DNA of 64,000 nucleotides from Onthophagus taurus (GCF_036711975.1 NW_027248940.1:5332001-5396000), one strand, 5' to 3'; shown: positions 22,583-33,284, numbered from the stretch's first letter. Notes: generated from the sequence alone by a model not told the origin. Numbers and translations are program-made.

Positions 22583-23659
22583 CTTGAACGGGTATACGCA
22601 AGCAAGCTCACGACAAAAATCAAACCAGTTTGATTCGAGGCGTGAGCACCACGCTTGCCTGTGACGTCAGCAGCTAACCCACGACACTGTGTTCACACGG
22701 GGCGTGTTGCTCGAAAGCGTGCCCCACGCTAGCGTATCACGCCTCGTGGGAACGCGGCTTTATGGTGGAGATGTCAGGGTAACGGTCACCGGATCAACGC
22801 TCCCCATTGTATCTGAAGCACGTAATTTAGGGTTGGTGATGGATTCGGATTTAAGATTCCGGAGTCACGTGTCAAGTATGCTTCAGGGTGCGTTTGGTAA
22901 ACTAAAAGCTCTGTACCCCTCTCGCCATCTTCTCACTGTCAACACTAAGACTGTACTTTGTAATGCGCTGATTTTATCAAAATTTAATTTTGGAGATGTG
23001 GTGTGGAGTAAGACGGCCAACACCAGTCTTTACTTAGGGTCGATGAGCAGCGCATACAGAGGGTTCAGAACGCCTGTCTGCGATTTATTTTCGGGATTAG
23101 GAAGTATGACAGAATTTCACATAAGTTGACAGAGGTAAAATGGCTTAATATGGTCCGTAGGAGGCAGCTCAAAGCCTCAATATTTATGCCAAAAAATTCA
23201 ATATCGCACTGACATTCATAACTTGAATTTGAGATTCAGGGGGGCTCTGTCACCTCCTAACCACAATACGGAATTATTTAAACGGAGCTTCAGTTATCAG
23301 ATTGTAAAGATGTACAATGATTTACCCACTGAAACGAAACTGCTTGCAAGCGTCTCCTCATTTAAAAAGCGAGTGTTTGATTGCTTACTTGATCAACAGA
23401 CGGCCATCCTAACTATTTAAATGTAAGGCGAAGGTGGCATTTATTAAGTATTTTATTAAGTATTTATTACTTTTTGAATATTATTATAATGTAATTTAAG
23501 GTTAAGTTGAGCAGTGTCTCGGCACTGAACTTCGCCATTTCGTACTATTATAATTTACTAGTGAATTTAGTATTTTATTTATTTTTTTTTCTTTTTGTTT
23601 TGTATAGAATATTTAATTTGTTAATTTGATGTTGGTACGAATAAAGACATTATTATTAT

Positions 23660-26617
23660 TATTATTGTTATATTTAATGGTCTAATTTGATTGGAATGTC
23701 GCCTGACAATATTCCCTGAATTTGTCTTAACCTCAAAAATGTTTTGGCTTGGGTTTTCCTTAATTATTCCTTTTTCCCAAGTTGGCATGTTAGGTTTTAT
23801 ATAAGATTTGACCAATACTTCCTCGTTCATATCCAGAACCTTATTTCTTTCTTCCGCATAACTACGTTCTTCTACTTTTGTCATATTTCTTTCCACAATG
23901 TTTTGTCTATTCGGTATTAACAAACCTAATCTAGATTTTAAGTTTCTTCCAAACATGGCCACAGCTGGACTAACTTCGGTAGTACTTTGAGATACATTGC
24001 GGTAATTAAATAAATATCTACACAAAGCTATATTTATATCTTCTTTCTGTAATGCTGCTTTCTTTATTGCATTTTTAATTATTTTCACGGCATTTTCTGC
24101 AGCTCCGTTGCTCTGTGGATGATATGGAGGCGAGAACATTTGCCGAATACCATTCAATTTTAAATAATTACTAAATTCTGCAGAAGAAAAAGGAGGTCCA
24201 TTATCGGATACGATCACGTCCGGCAAACCAAACTGGCAAAATATTTTTCTCAAATAGGTAATTAATGATTCTGCATTTGTGCAACTCATTTGCTCAACCT
24301 CAATCCATTTGGTGTATGTATCAATTAAAATTAAATAACGTTTACCAAAAATAGGTCCTAAAAAGTCTAAATAAAGTCTACTCCATGGTCTATTTGTTAA
24401 GGGCCAGGGTCTAGGTGCAATTTTAGGTGGATTATTCATTACTGCGGTACAGATTTTACAACTTTTACACATTCTTTCAATATCTGCATCCAAACTCGGC
24501 CACCAAAAATAACTGCGAGCTAAAGCCTTTGATTTATTTATTCCTAAATGGCTCAAATGAATTTCGGCTAATAATGCGCTACGTAATTTTGTGGGTATTA
24601 CCATTCTATAACCCCATACTATACAGTCGTATTCCAAATGTAATTGATCTTTCTTATTTACAAAAGGTAAAAATTTATCCCCTATATCTTTCCGATCCGG
24701 CCAGCCGTGTAAGCAATAACTGTAAACTTTACTCAGAACTGGATCTATTCTAGTTTGAATTTTAATTTGTTTATGATTTATTGGTGGAAATTCTTGTAAA
24801 TAGAATAAATAACCCATATCGACGCTCTCTTCATGTTTATGTTTTAACGGCAACCGCGACAATGCGTCCGTGATTATGTTCTCTTTGGAATTTATAAATT
24901 TAATTGAATATAGATAGGTCGATAAAATTATACTCCACCTTTTTATTTCCAAATATACTAATTAAAGGTTTATGATCTGTTAATAAGGTAAAGTTTCGCC
25001 CAAAAATATACTGATGAAACTTTTTAACTCCATAAATTATCGCGAGTGCTTCCTTATCTATTTGCGAGTATGCTTTCTCTGATTGTGATAACGTTCTAGA
25101 TGCATATGCAATCGGACGGACTTCGCCATTTAACATTTCCTGCGAAATGACCGCGCCAATTCCATAAGAACTTGCATCACATGACAAAAATAAAGGTAAT
25201 TTAGGATTATAATGCGTTAATACTCGTGGTGATCCCATTTCTTTTTTAATTGACTCAAAAACTACTTCTTGTTCTCTATTCCACCGAAAAGGTGCATGTT
25301 TCTTTAGTAATGCCTATAAAGGAACTAATTTAGAAGCAGCATTAGGTATAAACTTTGCGTAATAATTAACTAGACCCAAAAAAGCTCTAAGTTCTGTTAC
25401 GTTATTTGGCGTTTTACATTTTAAAATAGCTTCGATTTTACTTGGAGAAGTATGAATTCCTTCTTTATCAATTACTACGCCTAAATATTCCACCTTTTTC
25501 ATACAAAAATTGCATTTAGATATTTGTAGCTTTAATCCGTAAGTTTCTAATTTATTGAAAACTTCTTTCATAATTTTCCAATGACTTCCTCTTTTGATTC
25601 GGAATATATTAAAATATCATCTAAAAACAGCACTACTCCTCGTACTACTCCTTGTACATTTACAAACACATTCTCCATTAATCGTTGAAATATTCCTGGG
25701 CTATTAGCTACTCCATAAGGTAATCTATTATATTTGAATAACCCTTTATGAGTATTAATTACTACTAATTTCTGTGACTCTTCATCTAATTCAATCTGGG
25801 AATACGCTTGTGATAAGTCAATCTTTGAAAAATAACAAGACCCTTTTAATGTAGCCAATAAATCATCAATTTTTGGAATTGGATATTTATTGATATTTAA
25901 ATAATTGTTTATAGTAATCTTATAGTCCCCACAAATTCGTATTTGTCCATTAGGTTTAAGGACAGGTACAATCGGTGTAGCCCATTCCGAAAAATTTATC
26001 GGTGTCAAATCTTTTAAATTAACTAACCGATCAAGTTCTGTTTCAATTTTATCTTTCAAAGCAAAAGGAACATGACGGGCTTTACAATATTTAGGAATAA
26101 AATTTTCTTTTAGATATAATTTAATTTTTCCTACCTTAAATGTACCTAATTTATTTTCAAAAACTTTGGGAAATGTTTGTTGTAAATTCTTTACGAATAG
26201 ATCTGAATCATTTATAGAATTCGTATTAAATAAAGAATCAATTGAAATGCCCAATTTTTTTATCCAATCACGACCAATCAATGGTGGGCCACCATGATTA
26301 ATGATGTATAATTTCAAATTGTTTTGATTTACGTCTTTATAATATACATTAACATGCAAAAATCCCAAAACAACAATTTTATTTCCATTGTATGACTTTA
26401 AATTTATATCAGAGATTTCTAATTTATGTTTAAGGAAATATTTATCATAAATATCCTTTGAAATGGCGGAAATTTCCGTCCCTGTGTCAACTTCCATTAT
26501 ATAAACTTTATTGTTAATTTTTAAACTTATCTTTAACGGTTTGCATTTTTCGCTTGACATATTAAAGAAATTAACATTATCATCATTTGATTTATTTACA
26601 TCGTTACTTACGTATTT
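23660..26617 (-). pseudogene. Gypsy pol: protease, reverse transcriptase, RNase H, integrase
   Basis: Domains in order, from high to low coordinates: protease with VDTGTEISAIS; reverse transcriptase with SKIDLSQAYSQIEL, LPYGVANSPGIFQRLM and the active site FLDDILIYS; connector (EYLGVVIDKEGI, LRAFLGLVNYY); RNase H with LSCDASSYGIGAV and TDHKPL; integrase with an H-C zinc region (HLSHLGINKSK, CKSCKIC) and catalytic YLDFLGP, IVSDNGPPFS and the NGAAENAVK glutamate. Frame breaks lie near 25570, 25315 and 24920. A LINE is inserted at its upstream end (26618). The pattern is Ty3/Gypsy; no envelope gene is visible. Confidence 0.85.
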
Positions 26618-28223
26618 CCAAAAACTCTCTTCCCCCAACCCCATACTTGTCCCATCACCTTATTCGCCTTTTTTGCCATAGCTATCACATGCGACCCCTC
26701 CCTGTTGTCCTCCCTGAACACATACCCCAAGTAAGTATACTCCATAACCTCCTCGATCTCTTTTCCCTCCCATCTCCAGTTTTCTGTTCTTTTTCTCCCA
26801 CCCTTACAAAACTTCATCATCCTTGTCTTCCCCACATTCACTTCCAGCTCCTTCCCCCTAAAATATCTTTCCAATGTCTTTATCATATCTTTCATCTCCG
26901 CTGCTTCTCTCGCCATGACCACGATGTCATCCGCGTATGCTAACATATACACCTTTTTACCTCCCACCACCAACCCTCCCATTTGCCCCTTCCCCAATCT
27001 ATCCTCCAGGTCCGCCGTATACAGTGCAAACAGACTTGGGCTCAGCGGACATCCCTGCCTCAGTCCCTTCGTCGTCCAGAACACGTCGCTCAGCTTATCT
27101 CCCACTTTTATCCTAGCCATAGTCTCCATGTATATTTCCTTCACTCTCGCAATTAGGTATTCCGTGATCCCCCTCCTCCCCATCTCCTTCCACAACTTTC
27201 CCCTATCCACCTTATCAAAAGCCGCCTTCAAATCTATAAATAGGGCGTACAATTTCCCTCCCTTCTTATCCAGCTCTCTATCTGCCAAATGCTTCAACAC
27301 GTACACGTTGTCGATTGCTCCCCTTCCCTTCCGAAAGCCTGCCTGCCCATCAGCCAAAATTCCCCCCAACTCCATCTCCTCCTCCAGTCCTCCCAGCAGT
27401 ATCTTCGTGTATACCTTGTATGCCGAGTCTAGTAGGTTAATTCCTTCCCTTATTACCCTTTTTATATACTGGGCAAATTACCCCCACTTTCCATCCCTCC
27501 GGAAACCCACCCCCTCTCCATACGCTATTCATCCCCTCCAACAGCTTCACTCTCACCACCCTTGATGCTTCCAACCATGCCTCGTTCTGGATCCCATCTT
27601 CCCCTGGCGCCTTTCCCTTCTTCAATCCCATAAGCACTGCTTCCATCTCCTCTTCTGCTATCTCCTCTCCCCCATCTCCCTCATAGCCTCCCAAACCTGT
27701 TAGCCTCGTTTCAACCCCTCCCAATAATCCCATAAAGTAACTCTTGCAATCTGTCATGTGTATTTCGCTGGTTATCCTCTCCCTACCCTTCTTTGTCTTT
27801 TTCAGATACCTCCAGACCTCCCCTTCCCTTGTTATCCTGCTAATCTCTGCCGCCTCCTTCTTCCTCAGTTCTGTTTTCTTTCTACTGCATAACTCTCTGT
27901 ATCCTCTCCTGGCCTCCCTATATCTATCCACCCCTATCTTCCCCCGTCTCCACTGCCTCAACCTCCTTCTCGCCTCCCTCTTCGCCTTCCTACACTCGCC
28001 ATCATACCAGTCGTTCCTCCCTACTCTGCCGCCCCTACGTACACACTCCCTTTTCAGTGTTGCCTCCCGCACTACCTGAATAAGTTCTTCCCAACCATTG
28101 ATCTCTTGTATCTTCTGTTGCCAAGTGTCGAGGTTTCCCCTGTAGAATGCTACCCCTTCTTCCGACCAGTCTGTCCTGATGAACTTGTTCCCCAGTTCCG
28201 CTCGTCTTCTGCCGTCCACCCCC
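26618..28223 (-). pseudogene. Inverted 5' part of the GC-rich LINE: reverse transcriptase
   Basis: Reading leftward from 28223: a linker rich in Arg/Glu, then EVWRYLKKTKKGR, LKKGKAPGEDGIQNEAW, FPEGWKVGVICPVYKKG, a frame break near 27440, FRKGRGAIDNVYVL, ALFIDLKAAFDKVDRGKL, KGLRQGCPLSPSLFALYTAD and the active site LAYADDIVVMA. It ends with VGKTRMMKF and ANKVMGQVWGWGKR at the insertion boundary. The 5' end of the element, including any endonuclease, is missing. The assignment to a named clade is uncertain; R1- or R4-like elements in insects have this style. Confidence 0.8.
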
Positions 28224-28224
28224 T

Positions 28225-28980
28225 TTTGGCAGCGAGGAAGATTATGTTTGAAGGCCTGGTTAGCAGTGTGATGATGTATGGAGCAGAGGTATGGGGATGG
28301 AGAGAGCAGGCAATGCTGGAGGACGTGCAAGCTAGATACTGGAGATGGGTGCTTGGGGTGGCGAGAGAAACACCGGGGTATATAGTGAGGGAAGAGGTAA
28401 AGGTGGATAAGGTCAGAGTGGAGGCGGGCAGGAGAGCAGTGAAATATGAAGAAAGAATAGAAGGGAGGCCAAACTGCGGGATCTTGGGGGAGTGTTGGAG
28501 GGAAATTAGAGAGGGAAAGATCAAATATGGGAAAGGAGACAGAGACAACTATTATAGACGAACAGGCTACTCGGTAACTGAGATAAATAGTGGACGAAGG
28601 GTGGGTAGGGAGATGTGGAGGGAGTTGAGAGATAGGGACCGAGATGTGCAGAGACAGGAAAGAAGGACACAAATAAAAGAGGGGAGGTATAACGAAAGGT
28701 ACAGGGAGATAATAACGGAGGGGCTGCCTAGGTACTTGTTATTGGAAGGAGATGAGGAAGGGAAGAAGTTGGTGGCTAGGTTCCGCTGTGGAAACGAGGA
28801 GAGAGCTAACAGATACTGGATGGCCGATGAGGAAAGGTGGTGTAGGCTATGCAGGTAGGAATGGGAAACGTTGGAACATATGTTGAATGGGTGCAGTGAG
28901 TTGAGGGGGGAGGAGTTGGACCGAGGGCAGATCTTAGGAGAGGGGAAACGATGGATGAGAAAGGTTGTGGGGGTAAGGAG
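28225..28980 (+). pseudogene. Sense 3' part of the GC-rich LINE: C-terminal region
   Basis: The frame begins RKIMFEGLVSSVMMYGAEVWGW, which is the segment expected right after the ANKVMGQVWGWGKR end of the inverted part, with only a few residues lost. It continues VQARYWRWVLGVARETPGY and a charged region to WCRLCR. There a TAG at 28856-28858 interrupts before WETLEHMLNGC, a cysteine/histidine end typical of such LINEs. The coding trace fades near 28980. Confidence 0.8.
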
Positions 28981-29233
28981 ACCAAGGGAAGGATGAGGGG
29001 ATGATTGGGCCGAGGAGCCGAGGGTATGGAAATGGAGGAAGAGGGTAGAGGGTGAAAATAATATACTAATAATATATATATTAGAATGTATTAAGGGGAT
29101 AAAAATTGTAAATATTAAAAACAATAAAATGCTTATTACTTACGTATTTATTAAATTTAGGTCTAAATTTTAAATTATTTTTATTATTCTTTACTTTAGA
29201 ATGACATATGGCACTAATATGACCAACCTTATG

Positions 29234-29947
29234 TCACGTGTGACATTTCGCTTCTCTGAAGAAACAGTTGGCGGCGCTGTGATTATCCTTTCCACAGTGC
29301 TTACATCGTTTCCCTCTGGTGGACGAATCTTGCGTTGACGATTTTCCCGGCTTGACTTCCTGTTGATGGCGTCCAACCACCTGGAATTTATTCATCTGTG
29401 TTGTTGATCCCATTACAAACCCCGCGTTGATTGCTGCAGATTCCATACCAATAGCTAATGTACACGCCGTATCGTACGTTAAAGTTGCTTCCGAAAACAA
29501 ACGTTGACGAATTATTTCGCTTTTTAAACCAAACACTATTTGATCTCGAAGGTTTTCTTCCAATTGTGCCCCAAAATTACAATTTTTTGCAAATTTCTTC
29601 AATTTTACCATAAAATTTGTAATGTTTTCCTCTGGTTCTTGTACAGTGCGACGAAATTTATAATGTTCTGCTATTTCCGACGGTTTCGGATTAAAATGTT
29701 TTTCCATTTTTACTACTAAATCTTCAAATTTCTCATCTTCCGGTTTCTTGCTGCATAAATCCGTTAATATATCAAAAGATTCTACCCCCATAACCGTAAT
29801 TAACATGGCCGTTTCGAGTTCCTGTTTTATTTCATTTGCTTTAAAAAATTGACGCTCACGTGCGATATAAGATGTCCAGTTCCCATTTCTTACATCGAAT
29901 TCTTCAATTCTTCCTGTTGTCATTCTTGATGTTAACTTTATTTTCAC
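29234..29947 (-). pseudogene. Gypsy gag (capsid and first zinc knuckle)
   Basis: A retrotransposon capsid-type protein of about 237 residues that packages element RNA. The middle shows the retrotrans_gag pattern (WTSYIARERQFF, FRRTVQEPEENITNFMVKLK). Near the end is a CCHC knuckle, CKHCGKDNHSAANC. A TGA at 29236-29234 falls where a second knuckle (KCHT then HKVGHISAIC) should start, so the frame is closed by one codon. Beyond it the gag-pol frame continues until the LINE inserted at 29135. Confidence 0.85.
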
Positions 29948-29976
29948 TTTTTATAATTTTTATCCTCGTCGCCACT

Positions 29977-30149
29977 TGCTACGTCTTTACTCAAATAAAA
30001 GTACGAAGATGTGTTCAACTAAAAATTTATTTGGAACTGAAACTGGTTTCCCAAAATTTACATCTTTTATATAAACAGTATACACTACACGCAAACTCAG
30101 AACGCTAAGATGCAAAACAAGTCAAATTAAATTCTATAAATCTATAACA
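29977..30149 (-). repeat. Gypsy 5' LTR
   Basis: A 173-bp partner of the LTR at 17283-17454, followed at 30150-30154 by AAACA. On the minus strand it would carry the element's promoter. The primer-binding candidate TGGCGACGAGGA lies just inside it. Confidence 0.9.
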
Positions 30150-30745
30150 AAACAGTTTTTAACAATGTGAGTTGTCATTTTATTAACATTACCGTGTTTA
30201 TACCGTTGATGGCAATATTTGCATATTACACCTCCCTGTTCATGAGTATTACAAAATGTCCAAGCCTTGCCCTTAATTTTTGGCATTTTTACAACACGTT
30301 TTTTTACTACACAAAAAGATATTTTTATTTTTTTTTAATTTAAATGAAGTATATTTTTATAAATTTTTATTTAAATTACGGTTTTATTTCGTGTTCTACT
30401 CTATAAGGAACTACGCGCAACTAAACTACAGTCAAAAATTACACAAACAAGTTTAAACAAGAATACAGGTGCTTGCGAGACGCGACCAGTTGACGCAGTG
30501 CGCGCAAGTGTAAATACCCGCTGTTTGGGTATTTACCCTGACCGGGGTAAATACCCGGATAAATACCCATTTTATAAATACCTACCCGCCGGGTATTTAC
30601 CCCGCGCCCATCACTGGTTTAGACTCGATTGTCGGTAGTGCTGCCTGGACTGACTTTTATAACCTAAAAACTAACCGCTAACTAATCTTTATTAAGATCG
30701 CCATTTGCTTAAATAGGAGGTGCGATCGACGATTGTGTAGAATTA

Positions 30746-31204
30746 AACTATACAAGCTGCGCTTGTTCAAATACCGAAATTCACTTCTATTTCGGCATTT
30801 GCTCAAATGCACTTAAACATTCCGCGAAATATTCGATTTTTTCGGCACTTGTCCGAAATTGTCAATTGAGTCTAACACATACAAGATTTGATCGCCAACC
30901 GCAAAATTTAAAGTGACAAACGAATTGTTTTGTTAATATACCTCGGTAATGTTTCACTAGATATCAATGGTCGGTAGTACCACAGAACAACTTATTCTGT
31001 GGTTAGTATAGTGGAGAAGACAGTGCGATTTCAAATAGAGAAAAATTAAGCCTTTTAATGCGTTTATCATAATTTGTGGCAGGTAAAGTACTTTACCTGC
31101 CGCAAATAGTATAAGACAAAATAGTATATGCCGATAAATCCACAGTTTACTAGAACAGTAGCACAAAGTGTCAGTTTAATTCCCTCAAATAGATAGCATA
31201 ATAG
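30746..31204. other. Non-coding stretch with two hairpins
   Basis: No gene seen. A hairpin with 9-bp arms (CCACAGAA core) spans 30979-31003. A 36-bp palindrome with one mismatch (arm core GGCAGGTAAAGT) spans 31072-31107. Stems with short or no loops like these could be cruciform-prone or could be snap-back mutation products. Confidence 0.6.
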
Positions 31205-31330
31205 TTATTTATGTACAAAGTCAGCAAAGTGATGCTTTATCGAACGAGTCTGAGTTTGCGAGTCGAGCGAGCGAAGCGAGTGAGGCGAGTAACAGGCGAG
31301 TTCGATAAACACACTTTGCTGACGTGTTGC
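31205..31330. mobile_element. Small hairpin MITE with a GAGCGAGCGAAGCGAG-like core
   Basis: Inverted arms GTCAGCAAAGTG...TTTATCGAAC and their counterpart GTTCGATAAA...CACTTTGCTGAC enclose a GAGCGA/GCGAAG-rich core. A relative lacking the right arm occurs at 42250-42345. No coding content. Confidence 0.6.
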
Positions 31331-31696
31331 ATACAACATTTTATGGCCAACCGCAAAATTTAACGGTATGAAGATATTGTAACTTATCAATATTATATGA
31401 CATGTGACAAACGATTTCATACGTAAGAGAGATGTCGAGCTAACCTGGTGTGTGCCGAGTCGATCCGCGATTATTGTGATATTTTAGTTGATTTACATCG
31501 TCAGATATTTTAAAACTGGTAACTAATTGTTCATTAGTCGCTCTTTTCGACTGATGGCGTTTTTAGTGAGGCATTACTTGAGAATTAAGTTTTATTTTTG
31601 ATATTTGAGTTTCGAAACGACTATTCTAAGCGTGAAGCTGATGGTCCAGCTATGAAACCGGTTTGAGTTGATATTACATTGTTTACATAAGCGACA

Positions 31697-32485
31697 ATGT
31701 CGATAGGTCAAGGTGCGATTGCAGGTTTAAAACTGTTGACATCCATCAACGATGAAGTTAAGAAATCAATGAGTGACTTTAATAGTCGCCTAGATAAGGC
31801 TATAACCGGTCTCTAATCAGAAGCTTCCTGAACTACTGGCGCTTCGTGATCAGTTTGTGAAGTTTCAATCTGAAATTCTGTCCACACTTCAACAACTGAC
31901 TCAATCAATGGTAAACAATAGTAAGGAAATTGATAATTTGGAGAATTATTCGCGGTGTAACTGCCTAGTATTTCATGGAATTCCTGAAAGTGAAAGCGAA
32001 GGAGAACCTAGTAGCGTTCTGGAGCGTAAAGTATTAGACGTTATCGGTTCATTAAAAATTTCTAACTGGTCTCCAGGTGCTAACATTTTTTAAACCGGTG
32101 TCATCGTCTGGGTAAACCAAGGAACAAGTCGAAAAAGGCAGGTAATTCGGATAACGTGACCAAAAAAGAAAAATTGTACCATTATTGTCAAATTTGTAAC
32201 TTATAAGGATAGAAATAAGGTTTGGTTCAATAAAAAACATTAAGGGAACAGGTTATAGCATCAGCGAGTTCCTTTCTAGATGGCGGCTGGAGGTTTACAG
32301 GAATGTCACAGTAATGTTTGGTAAAGAGAATGTCTGGACGTCGGACGGACGTATCAGAATTAAACAGTCTAATGGTCAAATTCTGACGATCCTCCACCAG
32401 GATGACCGAGATAATTTGAATTCTAAGGAAGTTTTACCAGCTAGAATGACTAGATCGAAATCGCAGAAAGGTGGTTAGTTCTCAG
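31697..32485 (+). pseudogene. LINE-B ORF1 (L1-ORF1-like RNA-binding protein)
   Basis: In broken frames one reads GQGAIAGLKLLTSINDEVKK, then a coiled-coil-like stretch, then EIDNLENYSRCNCLVFHGIP, the signature that opens the RNA-recognition part of LINE ORF1 proteins. A stop near 31815 and later frame breaks prevent a full protein. Intact relatives form trimers that coat element RNA; here only the family resemblance is visible. The same N-terminus begins the shorter frame at 48554. Confidence 0.65.
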
Positions 32486-32559
32486 AGGTGTGTATCGTCT
32501 TATATGTTTTACCCGAAAGAACCGTAGGTGTATTTTCTTTGTTGTTATTATTAGTATTA

Positions 32560-32740
32560 TTTTTCTTTTCTTTTTTTGTATTTAATTGATTGTATTTAAT
32601 TTTGCATATACGTTATTATTATTATTATTTTTCTTTTCTTTTTTTTATATATTTAATTGATTGTATTTCATTTTGCATATACGTTATTATTATTATTATT
32701 TTTCTTTTCTTTTTTTTTATATATTTAATTGATTTTGCAC
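32560..32740. repeat. Minisatellite of about 65-bp units in the LINE-B intergenic region
   Basis: About two and a half units containing TATACGTTATTATTATT and TTTAATTGATTG lie in tandem. The inverted copy at about 36300-36450 has one unit fewer, so the arms of the large inverted repeat have diverged in copy number. Confidence 0.65.
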
Positions 32741-32931
32741 AAACGTCGCCGATTGTGCAAGGTAAAATAAAAAAAAATATTGGTAAAAAGTAAAAATTGT
32801 GCTATAGCATTAGTTATATTTTTCTTCTCTTTATTTTGTTATTATTTTCTTTAGTTCTTTCTTTATTCTTTTGGGTGGGTTCGGTTGAATTCTTCTGCGT
32901 CATTTTAATATGCATAATTTAATGAGAGTTG

Positions 32932-33082
32932 CTCATTTAAATGTTTAGTCTTTGTCTGCTCACTTTACGAATGTTACTAACTTAGTAGTTGAGAATGAGC
33001 TGGATATTTTTGCGATGACCGAAACTTGGGTTTACTCTCATTCCAATTATAATGTGTTTGCTTTGCAAGATTATCAATATGT
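32932..33082 (+). pseudogene. LINE-B ORF2 start (endonuclease N-terminus)
   Basis: It reads MRVAHLNV, then a TAG at 32947-32949, then SLSAHFTNVTNLVVENELDI and FAMTETWV up to DYQYV. The inverted copy at 35996-36172 has CAG instead of TAG, so the stop arose after the duplication or was corrected in one arm. The endonuclease asparagine and glutamate motifs (HLNV, TETWV) are recognisable. The rest of the domain is at 36801-37195. Confidence 0.75.
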
Positions 33083-33157
33083 TAAACTAAGATTAGAACT
33101 AAAAGTAGAACTAACACTAGAAACTTTCGGGTTTTGCCGTGCGTCTTTTAATAAAAG

Positions 33158-33199
33158 GTTTGACGTTTCGGATGCCATGTTGCAACCTTCTTCAGAAAC
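33158..33199 (-). ncRNA. Hammerhead-like motif, left Penelope tail
   Basis: On the minus strand: GTTT, CTGAAGA, an extra A, a six-pair stem with one mismatch (GGTTGC with GCATCC), GAAACGTC, then AAAC pairing with GTTT. The ACGT after GAA is self-complementary and could form the minimal helix III in a dimer. The same motif occurs at 35883-35924 and 36650-36691. Confidence 0.45.
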
Positions 33200-33284
33200 T
33201 GGTTCGAAGTGACGAAATCAAAAAATCGGTAACTATATATAAGTCGGAAAAACTAATTACTAATCAGTTAACGCTAATTACAAA

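Larger units (their letters stand above)
19920..22759. mobile_element. PIF/Harbinger transposon, apparently intact and autonomous
   Basis: The termini begin CGCTGCGTTCCCACG (left) and AGCCGCGTTCCCACG (right, read inward), an imperfect inverted pair. TTA lies on both sides (19917-19919, 22760-22762), which is the 3-bp TWA-type duplication of this superfamily. Excision with one TTA would rejoin the host LINE codons ...DILRY|GGDV.... The 2840-bp element encodes a DDE transposase on the plus strand and a MADF/BESS protein on the minus strand. Each has one intron, with consistent splice sites and no internal stop. Confidence 0.9.
17792..23420 (+). pseudogene. LINE endonuclease/reverse transcriptase, interrupted by Harbinger
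   Basis: The frame opens MNITSKFKIAYLNVRSLQPK with endonuclease motifs (ITETWLD, GRGGGVCWYV, VGDFNIDML, LSDHSLV). A frameshift near 18095 separates this from the long frame to 19919, which carries DLRPISILSAMSKIMEKI, LVLLDYTKAFDTVNHNLL, SGVAQGSVLSPTLFSIYT and the active site FYADDTQVYMS. The protein is cut after DILRY by the Harbinger transposon and resumes GGDVRVTV at 22760. The thumb region continues to about 23106, and after frameshifts a last segment (LFKRSFSYQIVKMYNDLP) ends at 23420. Apart from the insertion it is only lightly damaged. Confidence 0.85.
17470..23650 (+). mobile_element. LINE inserted in the Gypsy element and itself carrying a Harbinger element
   Basis: A plus-strand non-LTR element of the same broad family as those at 450-6390 and 48240-51935. 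It lies between the Gypsy 3' end of pol (about 23655) and the Gypsy polypurine region (about 17470). It ends with a tail having CTGAACTTCGCC and an (ATT)n run near 23640-23650. The LINE has no ORF1, and 17500-17790 looks like leader sequence. A PIF/Harbinger transposon occupies 19920-22759. Its target-site duplication at the Gypsy junction is not clear to me. Confidence 0.75.
26618..29135 (+). mobile_element. LINE with 5' inversion (twin-priming structure) inserted in Gypsy
   Basis: A perfect 14-bp duplication, TTACTTACGTATTT, flanks it (26604-26617 and 29136-29149). The 3' part (about 28225-29135) is in plus orientation and ends in an A-rich tail. The 5' part (26618 to about 28223) is inverted. 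The plus strand changes abruptly from pyrimidine-rich to purine-rich at the junction, as expected if one strongly biased element was flipped internally. The LINE is of a different, more GC-rich lineage than the others in the window. The Gypsy pol frame lies on both sides. Confidence 0.9.
17283..30149 (-). mobile_element. Gypsy-type LTR retrotransposon hosting two LINE insertions
   Basis: LTRs of 172 and 173 bp (17283-17454, 29977-30149) begin TG and end CA. The 5-bp duplication AAACA lies at 17278-17282 and 30150-30154, inside the hAT transposase gene, whose codons rejoin across it. Orientation is minus, with gag at 29234-29947 and pol at 23660-26617 plus the part beyond the LINE. Next to the right LTR the minus strand reads TGGCGACGAGGA, a likely primer-binding site. 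Next to the left LTR is a purine tract (minus strand AAGGATAGAGG). The two LTRs differ by one base and one indel, so the insertion is young. Confidence 0.9.
15469..30286 (-). pseudogene. hAT transposase with BED zinc finger, split by the Gypsy element
   Basis: It starts at 30286 (MPKIKGKAW) with a BED finger, CKYCHQRYKH...HIVKNC. It is cut by the Gypsy element at 30149/17283 and resumes FKCPQHVKN. A 63-bp GT-AG intron (17069-17007) joins DPATN to EMLNQRLAKAVF. The core follows: HLQCDGWSN and VVIGDNAANM (two catalytic aspartates), GCLAHLLHLLC, and at the end SAATERTFSAFSWLHCKKRN (dimerisation region with the catalytic glutamate). Breaks are a palindromic insertion at 16515-16543, a frameshift near 16325 and another palindrome at 15752-15787. 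The C-terminal tail is acidic and serine-rich. Confidence 0.8.
15221..30616 (-). mobile_element. hAT element containing a Gypsy insertion
   Basis: The left end is CAGTGTTG, followed inward by AAATACCCGGG. The right end, read inward, is CAGTGATGGG followed by AAATACCCGG. Flanking 8-bp sequences ATTTAGAC (15213-15220) and GTTTAGAC (30617-30624) match at seven of eight positions, as expected for a hAT duplication. Additional AAATACCC copies occur next to both termini. Removing the Gypsy element leaves about 2.5 kb with a minus-strand transposase gene. The transposase is broken by palindromes and a frameshift. Confidence 0.85.
13985..30745 (-). mobile_element. Ginger/KRBA2-type integrase element, outermost shell of the nest
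   Basis: A sequence block at 13985-14130 is repeated at 42370-42535. Its inner end (AAATGCCGATCTTAATAA) also occurs inverted at about 30683-30700, followed there by a terminus ending near 30745. Together with the integrase remnant at 14260-15090, these suggest one element split by the hAT insertion at 15221. The outer left end has been rearranged (palindrome at 13969), so its exact limits are uncertain. This is the least certain layer of the nest. Confidence 0.45.

Noticed and set aside
26587..28550. Long open frames on the strand opposite to the GC-rich LINE
   Set aside because: They are antisense shadows of the LINE reverse transcriptase created by its strong purine/pyrimidine bias; proline/serine/leucine-rich with no domain.
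31205..31320. GCGAGC/GAGCGA-rich core as a CpG promoter
   Set aside because: It is the core of a hairpin MITE with a relative at 42250-42345, not near any gene start.
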